This document shows positions 1-10,499 of a stretch of 64,000 nt of DNA, one piece after another. Below the pieces are notes generated by a model, which was given only the letters and a program-made list of their open reading frames with translations, was not told the DNA's origin and made no database searches. Source of the stretch: Macrostomum hystrix (taxonomy: Eukaryota; Platyhelminthes; Macrostomidae). The translations under genes were made by a program, and so were the position numbers. The first letter of the stretch is position 1, and each line of letters begins with the position of its first letter. The stretch lies in contig CATNEN010000003.1 of NCBI GenBank assembly GCA_950097015.1, forward strand, positions 13,001,001 through 13,065,000, given 5' to 3'.

Positions 1-3000
1 GATCCTGATGAACAGTGCAATGAAGCCGACGCAACTGCGGCCGCGATCGAAGCTGACGAGGACGCCGCTGCCTCTGCATTGACAAAATCTGCATCGTCAG
101 CAACAGCAGCAGCGGGCTCTTCCGCGGTTCCCACCGATGCCTTGGTAGTTCGACCGTCCAAGTCAATTAGCGCGGCGGTTCGAGTGAAAGCTTACACGAT
201 TCTGGAATCGGATGGGCTTGGAAGAAATTCGGCCGAACCTCTGGTAAAACCTCTATTTAAATGGTCTCTATTAAAATCTTCAGGATCATTCTGAAATCTT
301 CGGGATCCTTTAAAATCGTCAGATTCATTCTGAAATCTTCAGGATCATTCTGAAATCTTCAGGATCATTCTGAAATCTTCAGAATCATTCTGAAATCGTC
401 AGGATCCTTCTGAAATCTTCAGGATCATTCTGACATCTTCAGGATCATTCTGAAATCTTCAGGATCATTCTGAAATCGTCAGGATCATTCTGAAATCTTC
501 AGGATCATTCTGAAATATTCAGGATCATTCTGAAATCGTCAGGATCATTCTGAAATCTTCAGGATCATTCTGAAATCGTCAGGATCATTCTGAAATCGTC
601 AGGATCATTCTGAAATCTTCAGGATCATTCTGAAATCTTCAGGATCATTCTGAAATCTTCAGGATCATTCTGAAATGTTCAGGATCATTCTGAAATCTTC
701 AGGATCATTCTGAAATCTTCAGGATCTCAAATCTTCAGGGCCATGGGTTTAAAAGTGGATTTCTTCATCTCCAACATTGCTGAAGGTTCTGGTGGACAGT
801 CGTCACGAGTGTCGCTTCTGCAATCAGTGCTTCCCCAGCTATCACAGGCTGCGCAGTCATCTGCATCAGCTGCACGAACAGTGCAAAGTCTATCGCTGCC
901 TGCTAGCAGCTTGTCAGTTCCAGTGCGGCCAGCTTGATCCGTTCCTTCGTCACCTGGATCAGCACCGCACAGCGGGTGAACTGGCCTATCCCTGTCACCT
1001 GTGCGGCAAACAGCTGCCAACATTGCAGCTCCTGGCTCTGCACGAGGCTGCTCACGGGCCGCCTAATCGGGCCGAATCTGATGTTGAAGACGAAGACGAC
1101 GATGTTCAGGATGTTGGCAAAGTTCGAGGACGAAGGACAGCTCATAGAGAGCCTGCTCGGTTGGTGATTCATATTTATGTACTCTGGGTGTCAGTTGGTG
1201 TATTGTTGTGGGTGTCAGGAGTTGGTGTATTGTTGATGGTGTCAGGAGCTGCTGTATTTGGATGTCAGAAGCTACTGTAGTGGGATGTCAGGTGCTGTTG
1301 TATCGGGATGTCAGAAGCTACTGTAGTGGGATGTCAGAAGCTACTGTAGTGGGATGTCAGAAGCTACTGTAGTGGGATGTCAGAAGCTACTGTAGTGGGA
1401 TGTCAGAAGCTACTGTAGTGGGATGTCAGAAGCTACTGTAGTGGGATGTCAGAAGCTACTGTAGTGGGATGTCAGAAGCTACTGTAGTGGGATGTCAGAA
1501 GCTACTGTAGTGGGATGTCAGAAGCTACTGTAGTGGGATGTCAGAAGCTACTGTAGTGGGATGTCAGAAGCTACTGTAGTGGGATGTCAGAAGCTACTGT
1601 AGTGGGATGTCAGAAGCTACTGTAGTGGGATGTCAGAAGCTACTGTAGTGGGATTTCAGAAGCTACTGTAGTGGGATGTCAGAAGCTACTGTAGTGGGAT
1701 TTCAGAAGCTACTGTACTGGGATGTCAGAAGCTACTGTAGTGGGATGTCAGAAGCTACTGTAGTGGGATGTCAGGTGCTGTTGTATCGGGATCTCAGAAG
1801 CTACTGTAGTGGGATGTCAGAAGCTACTGTAGTGGGATGTCAGAAGCTACTGTAGTGGGATGTCAGGTGCTGTTGTATCGGGATCTCAGAAGCTACTGTA
1901 GTGGGATGTCAGAAGCTACTGTAGTGGGATGTCAGAAGCTACTGTAGTGGGATGTCAGAAGCTACTGTAGTGGGATGTCAGAAGCTACTGTAGTGGGATT
2001 TCAGAAGCTACTGTAGTGGGATGTCAGAAGCTACTGTAGTGGGATTTCAGAAGCTACTGTAGTGGGATGTCAGAAGCTACTGTAGTGGGATGTCAGAAGC
2101 TACTGTACTGGGATGTCAGAAGCTACTGTACTGGGATGTCAGAAGCTACTGTAGTGGGATGTCAGAAGCTACTGTACTGGGATGTCAGAAGCTACTGTAG
2201 TGGGATGTCAGAATCTACTGTAGTGGGATGTCAGAAGCTACTGTAGTGGGATGTCAGAAGCTACTGTAGTGGGATGTCAGAAGCTACTGTACTGGGATGT
2301 CAGAAGCTACTGTACTGGGATGTCAGAAGCTACTGTAGTGGGATTTCAGAAGCTACTGTAGTGGGATGTCAGAAGCTACTGTACTGGGATGTCAGAAGCT
2401 ACTGTAGTGGGATGTCAGAAGCTGCTGTAGTGGGATGTCAGAAGCTACTGTAGTGGGATTTCAGAAGCTACTGTAGTGGGATGTCAGAAGCTACTGTAGT
2501 GGGATGTCAGAAGCTACTGTAGTGGGATGTCAGGTGCTGTTGTATCGGGATCTCAGAAGCTACTGTAGTGGGATGTCAGAAGCTACTGTAGTGGGATGTC
2601 AGAAGCTACTGTAGTGGGATGTCAGAAGCTACTGTAGTGGGATTTCAGAAGCTACTGTAGTGGGATGTCAGAAGCTACTGTAGTGGGATTTCAGAAGCTA
2701 CTGTAGTGGGATGTCAGAAGCTACTGTAGTGGGATGTCAGAAGCTACTGTAGTGGGATGTCAGGTGCTGTTGTATCGGGATCTCAGAAGCTACTGTAGTG
2801 GGATGTCAGAAGCTACTGTAGTGGGATGTCAGAAGCTACTGTAGTGGGATGTCAGAAGCTACTGTAGTGGGATGTCAGAAGCTACTGTAGTGGGATTTCA
2901 GAAGCTACTGTAGTGGGATGTCAGAAGCTACTGTAGTGGGATTTCAGAAGCTACTGTAGTGGGATGTCAGAAGCTACTGTAGTGGGATGTCAGAAGCTAC

Positions 3001-4552
3001 TGTACTGGGATGTCAGAAGCTACTGTACTGGGATGTCAGAAGCTACTGTAGTGGGATGTCAGAAGCTACTGTACTGGGATGTCAGAAGCTACTGTAGTGG
3101 GATGTCAGAATCTACTGTAGTGGGATGTCAGAAGCTACTGTAGTGGGATGTCAGAAGCTACTGTAGTGGGATGTCAGAAGCTACTGTAGTGGGATGTCAG
3201 AAGCTACTGTACTGGGATGTCAGAAGCTACTGTAGTGGGATTTCAGAAGCTACTGTAGTGGGATGTCAGAAGCTACTGTAGTGGGATGTCAGAAGCTGCT
3301 GTAGTGGGATGTCAGAAGCTGCTGTAGTGGGATGTCAGAAGCTACTGTAGTGGGATGTCAGAAGCTACTGTACTGGGATGTCAGAAGCTACTGTAGTGGG
3401 ATATCAGAATCTACTGTAGTGGGATGTCAGAAGCTACTGTACTGGGATGTCAGAAGCTGCTGTAGTGGGATGTCAGAAGCTGCTATAGTGGGATGTCAGA
3501 AGCTACTGTAGTGGGATGTCAGAAGCTGCTGTAGTGGGACACCTGGATCTGTTGTATTAAAATGAAGTCTCATTTTCCCCCGCAGACGCGGCAGCGGTCG
3601 ATGCCTAACTGTGACCAGTTTTCGTTGTCAAGAATGTGGCGCCCGTTTCAAATCGGCCCGAGCCGCCCAGGTGCACAGGCACCGAGCGCATCACAGCTCT
3701 CATCGCTGCCCAGTGTGTAGGCGTAAGTTTGTTTTCTATCAGCGTCTGCGAGCGCATATGGCTAGTCACGGCGCCCTACGAGAAGAGCTTAGAGATCGGT
3801 CAATCAAGGTTACTACCAGCGCCGAACGTAATTTCGCCTGTCCGCTTTGCCCGAATCGCTACGGTAGAAAAGTTCGATTGGATCATCATCTAGTAACGGC
3901 GCACACTTCTAGATCGTCTTCTACAGCGTCAGCTAGCAGTAACAGCTTAGCCTGTCCGATACCTGGCTGTCAGAAGCGTTGCTCGAATCACGCTCTACTA
4001 AAGCTGCACCTGTTGCGCAGGCATGCCGATTCTGTTGCCGATGCTAGAGTTACGAATTTCGACTGCGATATCTGTCCTAGGAAGCTGTACAATAGGCGGG
4101 CCTTCATTCGTCACATGCGTAAGCACGAATCGATTTTGCCAACTGGTTCAAATCAGGTCCCACTGGCCTGTCAGATCTGCGGCAAATTATTCAAGAGATT
4201 GACAGCTTTGGATAAGCACAAGACTGCTTGTCTAGATAGGCAACAACTCAGGCAGCAGATTGTTAAACAGCGACAATCTGCTAAGCAATCTGCTAAGCCT
4301 ACTGTCGATTCTACTACTGACAGTAGGCTAAGACGTTCCAATAGGCTTCAATGCAAGAAGGCAATAGTGCAGCAGCAGCAGCAACAGGTAGAAGTGCAAC
4401 AGCAGGCTGGCAATTCTGAGATTCAAACCTATCATTGTCTTGAACCGGCTTCGTCAGTAAATTATAATCAGCAGCAGCAGCAACAGCATGAAAGCTTTTT
4501 GCAATTATTGCCCGATCTGGATTCTAGCAGTTGTTGTCTGTCTATTGAATGA
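1..4552 (+). CDS. C2H2 zinc-finger protein, 3' part of gene (three exons seen)
   Basis: Likely nuclear DNA- or RNA-binding protein; target unknown. Exon a (1-243) is open from the window edge and encodes an Ala/Asp/Glu-rich stretch, ending CTG|GTAAAA. Exon b starts at 786 after CTGAAG, in matching phase 0, and carries three fingers (CxxC at HECRFC from 804, YRCLLAAC from 891, YPCHLC from 987), then an acidic run (DVEDEDDDVQD). Exon c (3586-4552, after CCCCCGCAG) carries six more fingers, starting FRCQEC at 3620; the last is C2HC (HKTAC). The tail is rich in Gln (QQQQQ runs) and ends in TGA at 4550-4552. Both introns are minisatellites. The b-to-c junction is unresolved: the best donor (1164) leaves phase 0, while the acceptor needs two carried bases. 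Upstream exons lie outside the window. No orthologue is recognised; the multi-finger array is certain, the exact gene model is not. Confidence 0.75.
300..727. repeat. 20-bp tandem array, zinc-finger gene intron
   Basis: About 21 copies of a 20-bp unit (AGGATCATTCTGAAATCTTC, with a CGTC variant) run in perfect 60-base register. The array starts about 55 bases after the donor at 244 and ends about 60 bases before the acceptor at 785, so it is nearly the whole intron. Confidence 0.95.
1187..3540. repeat. 23-bp tandem array, zinc-finger gene intron
   Basis: Roughly 100 copies of a 23-bp unit containing GATGTCAGAAGCTACTGTAG. Point variants (GTACTG, GATTTCAG, AAGCTGCTG) recur in blocks. A divergent monomer (CAGGTGCTGTTGTATCGG) recurs near 1765, 1858, 2527 and 2757, the last two 230 bp (10 units) apart, so blocks were copied as units. 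The first few monomers (1187-1290) are diverged and resemble GGTGTCAGTTGGTGTATTG, as if the array grew from intronic sequence beside the exon. Confidence 0.95.
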
Positions 4553-5300
4553 CTCTTAACTGCAGATCAGATTTAATCGCAACCTAATAAATTCAATTCT
4601 AACTATCTTATTGCTTTCAATTTAGTTACAACTTTTAATTACGAATGCAAAGAAATTGCGACATAATCTTGTCAAGCATTTTTAATAAATTAAATTTATA
4701 ATTGTGTATTTACATTCAAAATTCCGCACTTCTGTAATGAAAATGTTGTTTTGCCTCTGTACTTCATTTAATATACTTTATAACTCAACGTAAGCACCTT
4801 ATGTTAAATTTAAGAATATACTTGGATGTCAGCAACCTTCTGTACTTTGCGAGCAGGAGAGAGAACCCAATAGATGACGGCGGGACGGGTTTGTATCGGA
4901 GAGATAAGACAGGAGAGACGTGACATTAGAGAGATTAGACATAAGATAGATGATTCAGAAATTAGAAGCGGGAGAGAAGACAGGAAGCGAGATTAGACAC
5001 GATAAAGAGCGAGAGAGAGAGAGAGAGAGAGATAAGACGGGGAGAGATATGAGAAGGGCAGAGATGGGACAGGAGAGAGATTAGACATGGAAAATATGAG
5101 ACGGGAAAGATGAGACAGGGAGAGAGATGAATGAGATTAAAGAAAGATAAAAAAGGAGAGATAATACAGGGGAGGGGGAGATGAGACTGGTGAGAGTATG
5201 TTTTTGATGGGGCCATAGGGCCGGGATGAGTTCGACAAAAGTGACAAAATCAACGATTAACGATAAACGAGTAACAATTATAATATTTTCCGTCTTTCAG
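4553..5300. other. 3' flank of the zinc-finger gene, then purine-rich stretch
   Basis: 4553-4850 is AT-rich and holds a polyadenylation signal. From about 4850 to 5200 the + strand is dominated by G and A (GAGAGATTAGACA-like motifs, an uninterrupted GA run near 5008-5031), a decayed purine minisatellite. No coding region is seen. The end (5280-5300, TTTTCCGTCTTTCAG) is a splice acceptor for NOP10. Confidence 0.6.
4586..4591 (+). terminator. polyadenylation signal AATAAA
   Basis: Canonical AATAAA 34 bases past the zinc-finger stop codon; a second one lies near 4684. Confidence 0.55.
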
Positions 5301-5319
5301 TTTGAATCAGCCAATTGAA

Positions 5320-5514
5320 ATGCTTCTCCGCTACTATCTGAACGAGCAGGGTGAGCGAGTCTACACTCTGAAATCGGTTGACCCTAACGGTCAGCCGACC
5401 CAGTCGGCTCATCCAGCCCGATTCTCGCCGCACGATCCCTATTCTAGGCAGCGCATCACAGTCAAGAAGAGATTCGGCCTGCTGCCCACCCAGCAGCCGC
5501 CGATCGTGTATTGA
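5320..5514 (+). CDS. nop10: H/ACA ribonucleoprotein subunit NOP10
   Basis: Small core protein of H/ACA snoRNPs, needed for rRNA pseudouridylation and, in animals, telomerase RNP; nucleolar. The 64-residue product is full length for the family. It reads [18 protein letters not shown] at the N-terminus, then [19 protein letters not shown] and [12 protein letters not shown], all family hallmarks (YYL.E.G.RVYTLK, HPARFSP.D.YSR.R, KKRF..L.TQQP). Start chosen at the ATG at 5320 because it reproduces the family N-terminus; the codons before it (5302-5319) follow a good acceptor (CTTTCAG at 5300), so a 5'-UTR intron or trans-splice site lies 19 bases upstream. Single coding exon. Neighbours: zinc-finger gene 770 bp upstream, PIN4 1.2 kb downstream on the same strand. 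Confidence 0.95.
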   Translation: MLLRYYLNEQGERVYTLKSVDPNGQPTQSAHPARFSPHDPYSRQRITVKKRFGLLPTQQPPIVY

Positions 5515-5529
5515 TTCTGATATCGGTGA

Positions 5530-5832
5530 TCGATTTCCACAATCAAACTGGCTACGATAATTATTGACCTGTATTGTGTGAATTGGGTAGTCTATTTCCA
5601 CAATCAAACTGGCTACGATGAATATTGACCTGTATTGTGTGAATTGGGTAATCTATTTCCACAATCAAACTGGCTACGATGAATATTGACCTGTATTGTG
5701 TGAATTGGGTAATCTATTTCCACAATCAAACTGGCTACGATGAATATTGACCTGTATTGTGTGAATTGGGTAATCTATTTCCACAATCAAACTGGCTACG
5801 ATTATTATTGACCTGTATTGTGTGAATTGTAT
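5530..5832. repeat. 61-bp tandem repeat, five copies, 3' of NOP10
   Basis: Five near-identical copies, each containing CCACAATCAAACTGGCTACG and TATTGACCTGTATTGTGTG, start about 16 bases after the NOP10 stop, so they probably lie in its 3' UTR. The first and last copies differ most (GATAAT, GATTAT). Confidence 0.95.
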
Positions 5833-6227
5833 TAATGTCACTGGGCAGTTATTTATTTATTGTCTTATTATGTTATGCTATTAATATTTGTCTGTCAACG
5901 TTTATTTAAAATATGGGTTAACTTTATGTTACATCCTGAATTGTGTGCATTAATTATAACAAAACAACTCTTGGTGCATTTCATAATGTCCAAAGCAAAG
6001 CTGCAGTTACAACAACTATACTATTGGTGTAATTTTTGCTTTGTTGTGCTTTTATTCCAGGAAACTGTTGTTGGCCTTTGTGGAGTCTTGACTTGACTTT
6101 TTCTTTTTTTTGAATGATTCGCTATTTACTCTTTACTACGTACTGGTGTCGGCTAACTGTGGCCCGCGGGCCGAAGACTGCAAAGCTTCGAATTCCAGCC
6201 ACTTGGCCTAGTAGTCATAATTGGAGG
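5833..6227. other. AT-rich spacer upstream of PIN4
   Basis: No convincing exon. A GC-palindrome (GGCCCGCGGGCC) sits near 6162. No ATG followed by GT occurs here, which matters for the missing PIN4 start. Confidence 0.5.
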
Positions 6228-6554
6228 TGGTCTGCGGGCAACGGCACATCATTCGGTGACATTAGACCCGCAACCAGCGAGGAGGCAATTCTGCCCATTT
6301 TGCTGACTCCTGAGCACCCACGCTCATTGGTGTGGACATCTGCCCTGACTTTCTCAACTTTAGGCAGTGTAAAATTTCACTGTGCCTTCGAGGTTGGCCC
6401 TCAAGGGTGTAAATTTCACGACAAGCCACCAAGCCTTCTCTCCGCGGCTGCGCCCCAAATGAATGTGACCTCGCCGCGGAATCGAGCTCCTTCGTGCCGT
6501 GCGCGGACCTTCGTGCGAGAGTCAAACACGCGTTAGACCGCTGTCACTGACCCC
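6228..6554 (-). mobile_element. tRNA-derived SINE, family A, copy 1 (antisense)
   Basis: The element reads on the minus strand: the tRNA-like head is at 6554 and the body runs leftward. Shared with the other family-A copies are CTTCTCTCCGCGGCTGCGCC, CAAATGAATGTG.CCTCGCCG, the head segment with a box-B core, and the segment GTTGGCCCTCAAGGG. The head is more diverged than in other copies. It lies in the presumed PIN4 upstream region. Confidence 0.8.
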
Positions 6555-6741
6555 AGCCACTGGGCCATTCTAGTATTAAATCCTCTACGTCTCATCTCTA
6601 ATCAAATTTTATATGATTTCCATGATTCCGCATGATTGTGATTGGTCAAGTTTGGGTTATATTGCAGTTCGCCAAATATGTCATACTCCCTACTATGAGT
6701 AGCTAAACAAGATAAAAAACTATTCCTTTATTTCTTTTCAG

Positions 6742-7113
6742 CCGCCTAAAGGAAAAGCCAAAGGAGCAGCCGGAGGTGGCGGCGGCGACAAAGACAAGGA
6801 CAACAAAGAGAAGAAAGGCGGCACAGCCGTAAAGGTGCGGCACATTCTCTGCGAGAAGCAATCAAAGTGTTTGCAAGCTTTGGAACAATTGAAAGCTGGC
6901 AAGCGATTCAACGAGGTGGCAGCCGAATTCTCCGAGGACAAGGCTAGGTCTGGGGGCGATCTCGGCTGGATGACGCGCGGCTCGATGGTTGGCGACTTTC
7001 AAGACGCCGCATTCGCCTTGCCAACCAGTTCATTGGACAAGCCGGTGTACACTGATCCGCCGGTGAAGACTAAATTTGGCTATCACATTATCATGGTTGA
7101 GGGCAAGAAATAG
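6742..7113 (+). CDS. pin4: Parvulin-type peptidyl-prolyl isomerase PIN4 (Par14), lacking its start codon
   Basis: Peptidyl-prolyl cis/trans isomerase of the parvulin family, a nuclear protein in animals linked to pre-ribosome maturation. The exon begins after TTTCTTTTCAG and reads [12 protein letters not shown], then a basic Gly/Lys linker, then the isomerase domain from [11 protein letters not shown] to [12 protein letters not shown], with conserved [28 protein letters not shown] and [12 protein letters not shown]. Only the initiator Met is missing: in other animals the protein starts M-PPKGK, so the codon before the exon must be ATG, supplied from another exon or by a spliced leader. No ATG-GT occurs between 4553 and 6741. 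Stop TAG at 7111-7113. About 123 residues are encoded, close to the usual 131. Confidence 0.93.
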   Translation, partial: PPKGKAKGAAGGGGGDKDKDNKEKKGGTAVKVRHILCEKQSKCLQALEQLKAGKRFNEVAAEFSEDKARSGGDLGWMTRGSMVGDFQDAAFALPTSSLDKPVYTDPPVKTKFGYHIIMVEGKK

Positions 7114-7181
7114 TTTATAATTATTATAATAATGCGAAGACTTCATAGCTTCATTTTGCTAACGTTAGTTAAACTATAAAA

Positions 7182-7187
7182 AATAAA
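7182..7187 (+). terminator. polyadenylation signal of PIN4
   Basis: AATAAA about 70 bases after the PIN4 stop. Confidence 0.6.
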
Positions 7188-7267
7188 GTTAGCAGACATT
7201 CTTCAATGCTACTTAATGTCAGTAGTCATTACTTTCGTATTTTTTCATTTTTAAATTCACCTCTTAG

Positions 7268-7425
7268 TACGCACTGTCCTTGTCTTCCTCATCGTCAGGC
7301 AGTGTACACTCACTGTGCACTGGGATTTGGCACCTCGAGGGCGTAAATTTCACGACAAGCCCCCAAAGCCCTCTTTCTGCTGCTGTTCGCCTCAAATAAA
7401 TGTGGCCTCGCGACGGATTCGAACG
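7268..7425 (-). mobile_element. SINE family A, copy 2, 5'-truncated and decayed (antisense)
   Basis: Retains CGTCAGGCAGTGTACACTCA, GGGCGTAAATTTCACGACAA, AATAAATGTGGCCTCGCGAC and a box-B remnant (GATTCGAAC). The tRNA head beyond box B is lost. Confidence 0.75.
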
Positions 7426-7535
7426 ACTACTCAACTACTATCTACTAGTGGTCCTTATGTATGTCTTCAATCAAGCATATCTTATTACACACGTACATTT
7501 AGTAAACCGAGTATGCATGCATAAATTTATATATC

Positions 7536-7884
7536 GGGGGTTGTAGCCTAGTGGTAACACCGTCGGACTCACAACTTGAAGGTCGGGGGTTCGATTCCTG
7601 ACTTCACTGGAACAAAGTGTGTCCTTTAGTAAGACACTTCAATCTGCATTGCTTCAGTTCAACCAGCAGTTAAATGGGTACCAGCATATGCTTTTATACT
7701 TGAGGGTGAATGTGGGGTTCCCCCCGAGTCCATGGACTGAACAGCCGTACGCAGACTTCAGTTCTGGCCCGATTTGGGCAGGTGTAAAATAAAATAATAC
7801 ACACATCGAGCGGCGAGATCTGAAGCCATTGTTCTTACGAACAATGGGCACTTTGGAATGAATAATTAAAGATATTGATTGATG
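7536..7884 (+). mobile_element. tRNA-derived SINE, family B, copy 1
   Basis: The head is tRNA-like, with box A (TAGCCTAGTGGTAAC) and box B (GGGTTCGATTCC) about 40 bases apart. The body contains GTCCTTTAGTAAGACACTTC, TTAAATGGGTACCAGCAT and CCCGATTTGGGCAGGTGTAA. The tail holds a 20-base hairpin (CATTGTTCTTACGAACAATG) and a short GAATGAATAATTAAAG tail. The GTCCTT..AAGACACTT block resembles conserved central domains of other animal SINEs; I cannot assign the superfamily without a search. Confidence 0.85.
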
Positions 7885-8543
7885 TGTATTTTTCAGGAGC
7901 ATTTTTCTGTGATAAAGAATTATATGATTAAATTGTATTGTGTTAAAATGTACTCTATAGATACTCAAGTGCAAGCTGATTCTAAATTTAGTTCCAGAAA
8001 ATAGGAAAGTGATGAGGATGCTTGTAGCATATATTTGTAACTTAATACTCGTAATATGAATATATTCATGAATGAAAGCTTTCTATCAAATTCGTTGAAG
8101 CAACACTTGTTTTGTAAGTACATTTTGTAATACGTCCCTAAACTCTGTGACATCTCTCATAAATTCTTACGCTCAGAGGATGCAAGTGGCGGCTGGCACA
8201 GATATGTCTATGGTAAAAATTGAAGGTCTCGCTGTGGGCCAAAACCATTTTTGCGTTCAATTTAAGAGAATTTGCGTTTAATTTGAGAGCCATAGACCAA
8301 GAGAAGTATGCTTTGATTTTGTCTGCAGTTCAGAGAGCTTGCTGACCCCGCTGTTCAGGCTGTCCGGTCCGGTCCGCCTGCGGATCTGACTCTCACAGAG
8401 TGCATGGCGAGTTGCCATTCTCCAGCGGTGCGCAACAAATGCCAAACAACTACAAAAGAGACTTTATCGGAGACTACGATCCTAACGTGCGGATTACCGA
8501 TACTTCGACACTTTATTGCTGAGCGTTAATAATAATTATTATT
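7885..8543. other. AT-rich sequence without a recognised gene
   Basis: No exon-like open frame or repeat is seen. Part (8330-8470) is GC-richer but has no coding signature I recognise. Confidence 0.4.
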
Positions 8544-8762
8544 CACACAGGTGTGTACATCTGCCCTGAATTTCTCATCGTCAGGCAGTGTACACTCTCA
8601 CTGTGCCTTAGAAGTTGGCCCTCAAGGGCGTAAATTGCACAAAAGGCCCTCAAGCCTTCTCTCCGCGGCTGCGCCCCAAATCAATGTGGCCTCGCCGTGG
8701 AATCGAACTTAGGGACCTTGGTGCGAGCGCAAACGCGATAACCGCTCCGCCACCGACCCCCC
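8544..8762 (-). mobile_element. SINE family A, copy 3 (antisense)
   Basis: Well-preserved copy. Reverse-complemented, it starts GGGGTCGGTGGCGGAGCGGT (box A), then box B within AGTTCGATTCCACGG, then the shared body. It ends at CACACAGGTGTGTAC near 8544, shorter than copies 1 and 5, and lies about 490 bp upstream of the membrane microprotein gene. Confidence 0.88.
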
Positions 8763-9251
8763 TAACTACTGAGCGTAATCCGAACGTATTGCAAGAGTTG
8801 CGATCGACCGCCGACTCGCCTTCGTCCATTGACTTAACACTTGATATTCAAAGGAAAAATGGTACTCGAATCGAGAACACCCTGTCAAAGTTAATCGCTA
8901 AAATGTGCACAAAAGCCGGAATCTGGCAACATGACTAGTCTAGTCTACGAGCTACGTGTGCCACTCTTCTCTATCAAGGTGTTTTATGTCTATGGTTAAA
9001 ATACATCCTGGAAAGGGCTAGCGTAGGGATTTAAATTAATATTTAGTACAGCTATTGATCTGCTTCCAATTACATATTTTTCGTTCTTGGTTTTCATAAT
9101 CTGAATTTGAAAACTGTTTGTCTATGGCCGAAACCAAATGCTTTAGTCCATTTGCCATTTGCTTATTTAGGCTGAGCTTTTGCTGAAAGAAACAACGTCA
9201 GCTTATTTTGCTCGATAAAAATAGACTACTCATTCCTGACCAGCAGACCGA

Positions 9252-9431
9252 ATGTCTGACCGATTGCACAAAGCGCGCTCGTTTCGCGAGATCTACATGA
9301 TGAGTCCCAATGATTTGCTGTACAACGAACCTGGCTTAATTCTAGGCCTGACCATTTCTGTGCTATCAGTACTGTTACTTAGCCGAGTTTGGCTCTACTT
9401 CTGTGGAGATGACGATTATCAGGCTGCTTGA
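9252..9431 (+). CDS. 59-residue single-pass membrane microprotein
   Basis: Not recognised as a named family. ATG at 9252 to TGA at 9429-9431. The N-terminal half (about residues 1-32) is polar and basic: MSDRLHKARSFREIYMMSPN then DLLYNEPG. A hydrophobic segment follows (LILGLTISVLSVLLLSRVWL, about residues 33-52), then a short acidic tail (YFCGDDDYQAA). The basic N-terminus and acidic C-terminus suggest a type II or tail-anchored small integral membrane protein; topology is inference. Evidence that it is real: proper ATG, balanced protein-like composition, clean membrane segment, an isolated location in non-repetitive DNA, and a possible acceptor (CCTGACCAGCAG) ending six bases before the ATG. 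It could still be a chance frame. Confidence 0.6.
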   Translation: MSDRLHKARSFREIYMMSPNDLLYNEPGLILGLTISVLSVLLLSRVWLYFCGDDDYQAA

Positions 9432-9655
9432 GACAGCTTAAAGTTGTTAAATATGATTTGTTTATGCATCGATTGCATAGTTTATTGCTAAACAAACTGA
9501 TATGCTGCTACTGTTTTCACTTTATCTTTTAAAATATATATTGTATAGCCCATGAAGCACTCTGAATTGTTGAAAATCATTTAAAATCAATTAATAGAGT
9601 TTTCTGTTTTGCCTTAATAACAACAGCAATTATTAAAAACCATCACCTGTCTTTC
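9432..9655. other. 3' flank of the microprotein gene
   Basis: AT-rich, with no canonical AATAAA; variants such as ATTAAA occur near 9634. Confidence 0.35.
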
Positions 9656-10495
9656 CACCTGCCTTCCCTGTCACTCTATTTTCACTTGTCACTCCGCTGC
9701 CTCTTCTGTCACCTCCACTGCCTCTCTTGTCACTCCGCTGCCTCTTCTGTCACCTCCACTGCCTCTATTGTCACTCCAATGCCTCTCTTGTCACTCTAAT
9801 GCCTCTCTTGACTCTCTACTGCCTCTCTTGTCACTCCAATGCCTCTCTTGACTCTCCACTGCCTCTCTTGTCACTCCAATGCCTCTCTTGACTCTCCACT
9901 GCCACTCTTGTCACTCCACTGCCTCTCTTGACTCTCCACTGCCACTCTTGTCACTCCACTGCCTCTCTTGTCACTCCACTGTCTCTCTTGTCACTCCACT
10001 GCCTCTCTTATCACTCCAATGCGTCTCTTGGCTCTCTACTGCCTCTCTTGTCACTCCAATGTCTCTCTTGACTCTCCACTGCCTCTCTTATCACTCTTAT
10101 CACTCCAATGCCTCTCTTGTCACTCCACTGCCTCTCTAGTCACTCCAATGCCTCTCTTGTCACTCCACTGTCTCTCTTGTCACTCCACTGCCTCTCTTAT
10201 CACTCCAATGCGTCTCTTGGCTCTCTACTGCCTCTCTTGTCACTCCAATGTCTCTCTTGACTCTCCACTGCCTCTCTTATCACTCTTATCACTCCAATGC
10301 CTCTCTTGTCACTCCACTGCCTCTCTAGTCACTCCAATGCCTCTCTTGTCACTCCAATGCCTCTCTTGACTCTCCACTGCCACTCTTGTCACTCCACTGC
10401 CTCTCTTATCACCCCAATGTCCCTCTTGGCTCTCCACTGCCTCTCTTATCACTCCACTGCCTCTCTTGTTACTCCACTGCCCCTTAATTCTTCAC
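9656..10495. repeat. 20-bp pyrimidine-rich tandem array
   Basis: About 40 copies of TCACTCCACTGCCTCTCTTG with an alternative TCACTCCAATG form. A block containing CTTATCACTCTTATCACTCC recurs at 10081 and 10270, 189 bases apart. Its open frames translate to SLHCLSCH-type repeats only. Confidence 0.93.
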
Positions 10496-10499
10496 TGGA

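Noticed and set aside
6155..6185. GC palindrome GGCCCGCGGGCC resembling a hAT-type transposon remnant
   Set aside because: No matching terminal repeat or transposase nearby; too short to call.
8544..8938. 107-codon frame spanning SINE family A copy 3
   Set aside because: It is SINE sequence read through; no coding constraint is visible.
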